Positions 58,035 to 64,000 of a stretch of 64,000 nt of DNA are shown one piece after another. A program made the position numbers and the translations under genes. Location of the stretch: NCBI RefSeq assembly GCF_038066715.1, contig NZ_JBBUKT010000007.1, positions 62,001 to 126,000 of the forward strand, read 5' to 3'. Numbering within the stretch: the first letter of the stretch is position 1; the number at the start of each line of letters is the position of its first letter. The notes below the pieces were generated by a model. That model searched no databases. It saw only the letters and a program-made list of their open reading frames with translations, and was not told the DNA's origin. Source of the stretch: Luteolibacter sp. Y139 (GTDB lineage: Bacteria; Verrucomicrobiota; Verrucomicrobiia; Verrucomicrobiales; Akkermansiaceae).

Positions 58035-59081
58035 ATGTTCATTGACCATATCCGCATCTACGCCAAGGCCGGCGACGGCGGGAACGGAGCCGTTTCGTTC
58101 CGCCGGGAGAAGTTCGTGCCTCGAGGCGGGCCGGATGGTGGCGATGGCGGGAAGGGTGGGGATGTGGTCCTGATCGTGGACCCTTCGACCGATAACCTGC
58201 GCCAATTCCACTACGACCCGAAGCTGATCGCCAAAAAGGGCGTGAATGGCGGCGGGGTGCGGAAGACGGGCAAGGGCGGTGACACGATCATCGCGAAGGT
58301 CCCGCCGGGCACTGTCGTTTATAAGAGCAATGCGGCCACCGTGCAGGAGGCCGTGGAGTTCGAGCGGGGCGACGAGGGCATCGATCTGGAACCGGTGGCC
58401 GACCTGACCGAGTACGGGCAGAAATTCGTGCTCTGCAAGGGCGGCAAGGGTGGTCTGGGCAACTCGAACTTCGCGACGCCGACGCACCGCACGCCGACCG
58501 AGTCGACGCCCGGTGAAGAGGGTGAGTCCGGTGTTTATTACCTGGAGCTCCGGCGCATTGCGGATGCCGGGTTGGTCGGTTTCCCGAACGCGGGGAAGTC
58601 GACGCTGTTAGGAAAGCTTTCGCACGCGCACCCAAAGGTGGCGGCGTATCCGTTCACGACGCTGCAGCCGTCGGTGGGCGTCGTCGAGTTCGGTGGCTTC
58701 CGCCGTTGCACGGTGGCGGACATTCCGGGGCTGATCGAGGGCGCGCATGAGAATCGTGGTCTGGGCCATGAGTTCCTGCGTCACATCACGCGCTGCCGGG
58801 TGCTGTTGTTCGTGGTAGACATCGCGGGCAGTGAAGGACGCGATCCGATTTCCGACATCCAGATCCTGCGCAAGGAGATCAGCGAGTATGATGAAGAGCT
58901 CGGCCGGTTCCCGTGGATGATCATCGCCAACAAGATGGACATGGATGGGGCGGCGGAGAATCTAGACCTGTTGGAGAAGCGCTTTCCGAAGGTGAAGGTG
59001 ATTCCGATTTCGGCGGAGCTGGAGGAGGGGCTGGATGCGCTGAAGCTCTACCTCGATGACGAAGTGGGATACAAAGTCTGA
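58035..59081 (+). CDS. obg: GTPase Obg
   Basis: A ribosome-associated GTPase needed for late 50S assembly. 348 residues. The glycine-rich Obg fold opens with FIDHIRIYAKAGDGGNGAVSFRREK and GGPDGGDGGKGGDV. The GTPase domain has G1 GFPNAGKST, G2 with YPFTTLQPSVG, G3 DIPGLIEGAHENRGLG and G4 NKMD. No C-terminal OCT domain is present, as in many bacteria. It starts at ATG 58035 without a strong ribosome binding site. A small membrane-protein gene overlaps its 3' end by 26 bases. Confidence 0.97.
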   Translation: MFIDHIRIYAKAGDGGNGAVSFRREKFVPRGGPDGGDGGKGGDVVLIVDPSTDNLRQFHYDPKLIAKKGVNGGGVRKTGKGGDTIIAKVPPGTVVYKSNAATVQEAVEFERGDEGIDLEPVADLTEYGQKFVLCKGGKGGLGNSNFATPTHRTPTESTPGEEGESGVYYLELRRIADAGLVGFPNAGKSTLLGKLSHAHPKVAAYPFTTLQPSVGVVEFGGFRRCTVADIPGLIEGAHENRGLGHEFLRHITRCRVLLFVVDIAGSEGRDPISDIQILRKEISEYDEELGRFPWMIIANKMDMDGAAENLDLLEKRFPKVKVIPISAELEEGLDALKLYLDDEVGYKV

Positions 59082-59421
59082 GCCGGAGGGTGAGCCCGAG
59101 CCGGAGGGCGCGACGCCGCAGGCGACTGCTTTTGCGTTGGTTTTTGCGGTCGCCCCGATTTGCTGCTTTGGTCTCAGCCTGGGTATTTTCCTGGCCGATC
59201 ATTCACGGCCTTCGGAGGTTAGTCAGTTCTTCTCGTTTTTAATGATGGCTTCCATCATGTTGGCGCCGACTATCGGCGCTCTTTTTGTCCGGGAAGGGAA
59301 CCGTCGCAAGGAACGATGGGAAGGGTGGCGGCGGCTTGTTACGGTTGTTAACATATTGTGGGCGCTTGCGGCGGTATGGCTGGGGTTTGGCATGCTTCTC
59401 TCACCTGGGAGAAATTGGTAG
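59056..59421 (+). CDS. Small membrane protein overlapping obg
   Basis: 121 residues. After a short acidic start (SEPEGEPEPEGATP) come three hydrophobic segments (about 24-45, 60-78 and 95-112). The ATG lies inside the end of obg in another frame, and the reading frame continues well past the obg stop with normal codon use. No family was recognised. Overlap with a conserved gene suggests coupled expression, but the gene is less certain than its neighbours. Confidence 0.55.
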   Translation: MTKWDTKSEPEGEPEPEGATPQATAFALVFAVAPICCFGLSLGIFLADHSRPSEVSQFFSFLMMASIMLAPTIGALFVREGNRRKERWEGWRRLVTVVNILWALAAVWLGFGMLLSPGRNW

Positions 59422-59533
59422 ATCGGTGGACCTCGGCCGTGGATGGTGGAGGGGCTTGTGGTGGCGGATTCTATTTGCGGGTAGCTTTGATGTCCGCCGT
59501 GGACCACCTGCTTTGGATTGCTAGGCTAGCGGG

Positions 59534-60253
59534 GTGTCTGGAAGTTCTTCTGAACTCGTTTTCGTCTATGGCCCGCTGAGGCGCGGCGGATCGGAGGCCT
59601 ATTGCATGAAGAGTGCAGAGTTCGTTGCCGAAGGGAGGGTGGCAGGAGCGCTTTATCATTTGCCGGAAGGTCCCGGTTTGGTCGATGGAGAGATGGGTTC
59701 TCCCAGTGTGAGGGGCGAACTCTATCAAATGAGTGCCGACAAGTTGCAACGGCTGGACGAACTCGACGGGCTGGATGCGGAAGAGAGGGAGCGCAGCGAT
59801 CGGCGGAGGAGACGTGTGATGGTGCATTCCCTTTTGGACGACGGGTATGCGTTGGAGGCTTGGACTTGGGTCTGGCTCGGTCCCGTGGACCCGGCGCGGT
59901 GGATCCAATCCGGTGATTGGATGAAGGAGTATCGACCCGATTTCTCCGAGCGGCTGCGGCGATATCCTTGGTTCACCTTGATCGGCATGATCTGTGTGAG
60001 TTCCTCGCCGCTGTGGATGTTGGCGGCGCCGATCACGGGCTATTACAAGACTCCAATGGCCGGGCTGGTGCGGGACGCGTTGGTCGTTGGTGCCGCGCTG
60101 TCGCCGTTTGCGGCGGTGTTTTCGCTGTGGCTGGCGAGGCGTCGTGGAGAGAGGGACGGGCTGCTCGGATGCTTTTTCGTTGTGGCGATGGCGGAGAGTG
60201 TTCTGGCGATCTTCGGGCTGCTGGCGTGGCTGGTGCAGACGATCCGAAGGTAG
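59534..60253 (+). CDS. Gamma-glutamylcyclotransferase-fold protein with membrane tail
   Basis: 239 residues from a GTG start. The N-terminal half (about 1-125) is a GGCT/AIG2-like domain: VFVYGPLRRGGSEAY (usual VYGTLRRG), then EGPGLVDGE, GELYQMSADKLQRLDELDG and WTWVWLG. The C-terminal half (about 145-237) has three membrane helices. The catalytic Glu expected in the GGCT domain (in LDELDG-type or nearby) is plausible but not proven. The fusion to membrane helices is unusual. Its paralogue follows at 60332 without the tail. Confidence 0.75.
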   Translation: MSGSSSELVFVYGPLRRGGSEAYCMKSAEFVAEGRVAGALYHLPEGPGLVDGEMGSPSVRGELYQMSADKLQRLDELDGLDAEERERSDRRRRRVMVHSLLDDGYALEAWTWVWLGPVDPARWIQSGDWMKEYRPDFSERLRRYPWFTLIGMICVSSSPLWMLAAPITGYYKTPMAGLVRDALVVGAALSPFAAVFSLWLARRRGERDGLLGCFFVVAMAESVLAIFGLLAWLVQTIRR

Positions 60254-60331
60254 GCTGTAGACGCGAGGCCCGGGTTTTTTCGAATCGCGGTCGGGCGTGG
60301 ACCGTGGCTTCGATCTTGCTACAATGCCCGC

Positions 60332-60733
60332 ATGTCAGAGGAAGTGGGGGAGTTGGTGTTTGTTTATGGGACGTTGCGCCGTGGTGGCTCGAATTCGTTC
60401 CGCATGAATGGCGCGGAGTTCGTGGCGGCGGGGCAGGTTGAGGGGAGGCTGTATGTGATTTCGTGGTATCCCGGGCTGGTGTTAGAGCGGGGATTGGAGA
60501 CGGTGAAGGGGGATGTTTTCCGGGTTGGCGCAGGGCAGCTTGCGGCGTTGGATGAGTTTGAGGGGATCTCGGCGAATGAGATTGAGGGTGCCGAGTATCG
60601 GCGGGTGAAGGCGGAGGTGACGACGGGGGATGGAGAGGTGATGCTTGCCTGGGCTTATGAATGGAAGGGGCCGGTGGAGGAGGCTAAACGGGTTTCGTCT
60701 GGGGATTGGTTGCAGGTGGGGGCGATAGGGTAG
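60332..60733 (+). CDS. Gamma-glutamylcyclotransferase (AIG2-like) family protein
   Basis: 133 residues of the GGCT fold: VFVYGTLRRGGSNSFRM, LYVISWYPGLVLERG, VKGDVFRVGAGQLAALDEFEG (the acidic residue of the active-site region) and YEWKGPVEEAKRVSSGDW. The family includes gamma-glutamylamine cyclotransferases and detoxifying enzymes; the substrate is unknown. It shares YGxLRRGGS and SGDW end motifs with the gene 78 bases upstream, so the two are likely a tandem duplication. Confidence 0.88.
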   Translation: MSEEVGELVFVYGTLRRGGSNSFRMNGAEFVAAGQVEGRLYVISWYPGLVLERGLETVKGDVFRVGAGQLAALDEFEGISANEIEGAEYRRVKAEVTTGDGEVMLAWAYEWKGPVEEAKRVSSGDWLQVGAIG

Positions 60734-60856
60734 GCGAGAGGTTTTGTTAGGGCGGCAAGGGCGCGGGTTCCTTTGTCGCGATGCGACAGGCATCTGTCCG
60801 GAATCTTGTCCGTGACCGCTACGCGGTCGAAGAGACGGCAGGCGAGGATACTAGAA

Positions 60857-60887
60857 AGAAAAAGAGCCGGTCTTGCGACCGGCTCTT
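60857..60887 (-). terminator. Terminator of the truncated dehydrogenase/cytochrome gene
   Basis: AAGAGCCGGTC (60862-60872) pairs perfectly with GACCGGCTCTT (60877-60887) around TTGC. On the minus strand the stem is followed by TTTCTTTC, giving a rho-independent terminator about 30 bases after the leftward gene's stop. Confidence 0.9.
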
Positions 60888-60917
60888 GGGAATTGAGACG
60901 TGTGATCTCCGCTGGCT

Positions 60918-63900
60918 TCAGTGGCCGAGCTCCTTGGCGGTCCAGGAGGTGGTGCGGCCCTTGTACTTGTCGCGGATTTCCTTCACTTGGGCGGGGGTGA
61001 CGGCTTCGGCGTCGTTTGCCCAGCTCTGGCGGACGTAAGTGAGGACGTCGGAGATCTGCTGGTCATTCAGGGCCGGGCCGAGGGCGGCCATGACGTTGGC
61101 ATAGTCGTGGCCGGCGACCTTGACGGGTCCTTCGAGGCCATTGATGACGATGCGGATCGGCACGGTCGGGTCGCCGGTGAGCCACTCGGACTTGTCGAGT
61201 GGAGGGAAGGCTCCTTCGAGGCCGGCACCGGTGGGCTGGTGGCAGGCGATGCAGGTCATGCCGTAGACATCGGCACCGCGCTTGTGGACTTCGGCGTCGG
61301 GCTTGAACTTCTTCACGACGACATTCGGATCCGGGGCACCAGCGGCCTTCGAGGCGAGTGCGGCGATGAGGCCCTTGGCTCCGCTGCCGCCAGCGACTTC
61401 CGTGAGCGAGACATCGTCATAGATGACGGTGCCGGTGGCGCCGCCGTAGCCGCCGAAGAGGCAGTGGATGAGGAACTCGGTGCGGTCACCGGAATCGATC
61501 TCGGTGGAGACCTCGGTCCAGTCCTTGGTGCCTTTCACGCTGTTGGTGCGCTCGCCGCCGTGGACATTGAGGAGGGCGCCGGGGCCGTCGCCGACGGGCT
61601 TGTGGTCGATGGTCTTGACCCAAGCGGAGAGGCGATAGTGGGTGCCCTTCTTGACGGGCACGGTGACTGCCGCACCCGCATCAATCGGATCGCTGGAGGA
61701 GATGGACAGGCCCAGCGAGCCATTGCGGCCCTGAGGCGAGCTGGTCAGCTTTGGCGTGCCCCTGCCACCGTAAGTGCGGAGGTCGGTCCAGCCTGCGGGC
61801 TGGCCATTGGAGACTTCCGAGAAGTCGGGGTTCGGCAGCAGGTTCGGCGATTGCTTCTGCTCGGTATCGGCGGTGTAACCGGCGGCCTTGGCGGCGGCGG
61901 TGACACTGGCGGCGTTCCGGTTCGCAGCGATCTGCCAGGCATCTTTCAGGGTCTGGTCAGCGGTGATGCGCTGTTCGTCCGTGGTGATCAGGGTGAAGAG
62001 CGCCTTGCCAAGGTCGGCGTCGTTTTCGAGACGGGACAGGGAAACGAGCGCATCGGCGAGTTCGCGGTCACCCTTCACGTCGATCTTGCCGCCGCTGATG
62101 TAGGCTTCCTTGACCTGCTGCGGAGTCGCCACGGTGATCCCGGCGCGTTGGACGGCGCGGACATTCGACTTGAGCGCGTTGACTGCGGTGGACTCATCCA
62201 AAACGCCGAGCTGGGCGAGGGCATAGACGGCGTGGGCTGAGCCCTTGGTGCCGGCGGCGGCGAGCGAGGTCAGCTTCGGCGCGAGGTTCTTCATGCCACC
62301 TTCCACGATCAGGCGCTGGGCGTGCATGCGCCAGAACAGGTTCGTGGAATCGAGTCCGGCAATCAGGCTGTCCGGCTTGGCCGGATCCAGGTTCGGGTTG
62401 GTGTCGTCCTTGGAGCCGGTCGGGTAGATGCGGTAAACGCGGCCGTACTGGGTATCGCGCAGCGGGGTTTCGTAGGCGTTGCCCTTGCCGGTCTTGGCGT
62501 CGAGGCCGGAGCCCGCCTTGTTCGGCGTCGGGTTGTGCTGGATGATCAGGTTGTACCAATCGCAGACCCACATGGCGCCATCGGGGCCGACTTCGGCGCA
62601 GACCGGGCCGGACCAGGCATCGGCGCTGTTGTAGAGGTTATTGAAGCGCTGGACGGACTTGTAGCCAGCGCCCTGCCGGGTGACTTCGAAGGTGCCGACG
62701 AGCTTGCCGGTGCCTTCGCTGACGAAGGCGGTGCGCTCGCGCCACTCTGCCGGGAAGCGCTCCGAGGTGTAGAAGGCGTGGCCTGCACCTGCGGTGTATC
62801 TTTCAAACTGGTCCACCTGGCGGATGTCCGCCGAGCTGGGGTTGAAGATCGGATTGTCATCCGCACGCGGGGTGCGCGGGGCCTTCATGCCGGCGGACTG
62901 GTAGGCAGCGTCGGGGAAGGTCAGGTAGAAAGACGGGTTGGCGTTCGCCGTGGAGCCCATCTTGTCGAAGTCCGAGGTGATGCCGAAGCCCCAGGTGTTA
63001 TTGGTGGTCGGCTGGAGGTATTCGAGTTGGGAGGCATCCGGTTTGAAGCGGAAGACGCCCTGGTTGAAATTGAAATCCTTGCCTCCGACGTTCCCCCTGA
63101 AACCGGAGTAGCCGATGGTGGCGTAGATCCAGCCATCCGGGCAGTAGCGGAGATTCGAGACACCGGCGTGGGTGTCGCCCATGTTGAAGCCGGTGAAGAG
63201 CACCTTGCGGACGTCGGCCTTGTCGTCGCCGTTGGTGTCCTGGAGGAAGAGCATTTCGCTGCCATTGGTGCAGATCACGCCGCCATTGGCGAAGACCAGC
63301 GAGGTCGGGATGGAGAGCTTGTCGGCGAAGGTGGTGAACTTGTCGGCGCGGCCATCCTTGTCGGTGTCCTCGCAGATGATGATCTTGTCGTTGCCGATGT
63401 TACCCGCGTGCAGGTTGTTCGGGTAGTCGACGGTCTGGATGACGAAGGCGCGGCCCTTCTGATCCCAATTCACGAAGATCGGGTTCACGATGTCCGGCTC
63501 GGCGGCGAACAGCGAAAGCTCAAATCCCGCGGGGACCTGTGCGAGCTTCATCGACTCCTCGGGGGAAAGCGGCTTCTGCGCCTCGGTGATGAGCTGGTGC
63601 TTCACGTAGCCGGGAAGCTCGACCTTTTCCTGCTCCAGCTTGGGCAGCTTGAGCGCCTGCAGCTTCTTGTATTTCTCCGGTCCGACGCTCCAGTAGATGG
63701 CGCGCTTGAGGAGGTCCTGGTATTCCGGCAGGTCCCAGACGCGATGGTCGTGGCCGGCGGCGGTGTAGAAGATGCGGCCCTTGCCCTGCTCGCGGACCCA
63801 GGTCCATGGCTCCTGGTCGCGCTTCTCGAGGATCACGCGGTCATCGGACAGCTGGTCGTGGACGTAGGTTTCATCCCACGCGGAGAAGCCATTGTAGCCC

Positions 63901-64000
63901 CCCATGATCGGGTGGGTCTTGTTGACGTTGGTGACCTTGAAGGTGTCGGTCTCGTGGCTCTTGAAGTGGCCGCCGACGAGCTTGATGAAATCCGGCGAGC
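60918..64000 (-). CDS. ThuA / PVC-type dehydrogenase / cytochrome c fusion, 5' end cut by window
   Basis: At least 1026 residues; the frame is open to the right edge (coding through LVGGHFKSHETDT and NKTHPIM), so the start is outside. Visible order: C-terminal part of a ThuA-like domain (GRIFYTAAGHDHRVWDLPEY), a PVC-type membrane-bound dehydrogenase propeller (PAGFELSLFAAEPDI, DTDKDGRADKFTTFADKL, WVCDWYNLIIQHNP, YGRVYRIYP), a helical HEAT-like region, a DUF642-like beta-sandwich (NLLPNPDFSEVSNGQPAGW) and a haem c domain (MTCIACHQPTG). This is a typical exported sugar- or alcohol-oxidising protein of Verrucomicrobiota/Planctomycetota; the substrate is unknown. It ends at a strong terminator. 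Confidence 0.9.
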   Translation of the reverse strand, partial: SPDFIKLVGGHFKSHETDTFKVTNVNKTHPIMGGYNGFSAWDETYVHDQLSDDRVILEKRDQEPWTWVREQGKGRIFYTAAGHDHRVWDLPEYQDLLKRAIYWSVGPEKYKKLQALKLPKLEQEKVELPGYVKHQLITEAQKPLSPEESMKLAQVPAGFELSLFAAEPDIVNPIFVNWDQKGRAFVIQTVDYPNNLHAGNIGNDKIIICEDTDKDGRADKFTTFADKLSIPTSLVFANGGVICTNGSEMLFLQDTNGDDKADVRKVLFTGFNMGDTHAGVSNLRYCPDGWIYATIGYSGFRGNVGGKDFNFNQGVFRFKPDASQLEYLQPTTNNTWGFGITSDFDKMGSTANANPSFYLTFPDAAYQSAGMKAPRTPRADDNPIFNPSSADIRQVDQFERYTAGAGHAFYTSERFPAEWRERTAFVSEGTGKLVGTFEVTRQGAGYKSVQRFNNLYNSADAWSGPVCAEVGPDGAMWVCDWYNLIIQHNPTPNKAGSGLDAKTGKGNAYETPLRDTQYGRVYRIYPTGSKDDTNPNLDPAKPDSLIAGLDSTNLFWRMHAQRLIVEGGMKNLAPKLTSLAAAGTKGSAHAVYALAQLGVLDESTAVNALKSNVRAVQRAGITVATPQQVKEAYISGGKIDVKGDRELADALVSLSRLENDADLGKALFTLITTDEQRITADQTLKDAWQIAANRNAASVTAAAKAAGYTADTEQKQSPNLLPNPDFSEVSNGQPAGWTDLRTYGGRGTPKLTSSPQGRNGSLGLSISSSDPIDAGAAVTVPVKKGTHYRLSAWVKTIDHKPVGDGPGALLNVHGGERTNSVKGTKDWTEVSTEIDSGDRTEFLIHCLFGGYGGATGTVIYDDVSLTEVAGGSGAKGLIAALASKAAGAPDPNVVVKKFKPDAEVHKRGADVYGMTCIACHQPTGAGLEGAFPPLDKSEWLTGDPTVPIRIVINGLEGPVKVAGHDYANVMAALGPALNDQQISDVLTYVRQSWANDAEAVTPAQVKEIRDKYKGRTTSWTAKELGH

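Noticed and set aside
3740-60750. TGTTAG/CTAACA as a sequencing artefact of GCTGG/CCAGC
   Set aside because: In several genes the corrected base would break conserved residues (for example VRE in the AraC domain at 46060 and ILTD-PHIG in the FAD protein at 38636), so the hexamer appears genuine.
1-64000. CRISPR array, prophage, insertion sequence or integron
   Set aside because: No regularly spaced repeats, transposase, integrase, attachment site or phage structural gene was found; the only repeats are short palindromes and intragenic domain duplications.

Overview
The window is GC-rich chromosomal DNA that looks like a member of the Verrucomicrobiota, probably a Luteolibacter-like member of the Verrucomicrobiales. 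The grounds are gene families and styles typical of that group. These include a PVC-type membrane-bound dehydrogenase with a C-terminal haem c, two DUF1080 proteins, a huge secreted sugar-dehydrogenase/di-haem/LamG protein, an autotransporter-type beta-strand repeat protein, thrombospondin type 3 and EF-hand secreted proteins, weak ribosome binding sites and palindromic extragenic repeats. No phage, insertion sequence, CRISPR array, rRNA or convincing tRNA was seen.

Layout. 1-5.5 kb: end of a sodium/solute symporter, trpD, a small CxxC protein, PolX with a PHP domain and a membrane protein. 5.6-20.4 kb: secreted proteins (an 1850-residue multi-domain haem protein, Slp-like, beta-propeller, EF-hand, a 1368-residue propeller/Calx-beta protein, a squalene-cyclase-fold protein and a stand-alone autotransporter-tail protein) plus an SRPBCC protein. 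20.5-24.4 kb: a class V aminotransferase and a 7TMR-DISM histidine kinase/response regulator pair. 24.5-31 kb: the beta-strand repeat protein, two DUF1080 genes, a GNAT acetyltransferase coupled to an unknown gene, and an AT-rich gap with two DnaA-box-like 9-mers. 31.2-36.1 kb: a galactose cluster (galM, sodium/sugar symporter, small membrane protein, galK). 36.2-39.6 kb: GAF, KH/R3H, DoxX, thioesterase and FAD-protein run. 39.6-46.6 kb: a leftward run of AraC regulator, HD hydrolase, coiled-coil protein, FGE-fold membrane protein, double glycosyltransferase and epimerase, divergent from two SDR genes. 48.4-55.4 kb: a thrombospondin-repeat protein, a second histidine kinase (PA14 sensor) with its regulator, and a haemolysin-III protein. 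55.8-64 kb: aqpZ, MATE exporter, obg, a small membrane protein, two gamma-glutamylcyclotransferase-fold genes and a truncated ThuA/dehydrogenase/cytochrome gene.

How they fit: the content suits a free-living polysaccharide degrader. It exports sugar-binding and sugar-oxidising proteins, imports galactose by sodium symport, epimerises and phosphorylates it, and senses surface signals through two NarL-type two-component systems. Four otherwise unrelated secreted proteins end in a similar short beta-rich tail with a terminal aromatic-basic strand, which may be a shared sorting or anchoring module. Genes are packed tightly: several pairs overlap by ATGA, and convergent pairs abut at TGATCA or share CTAG.
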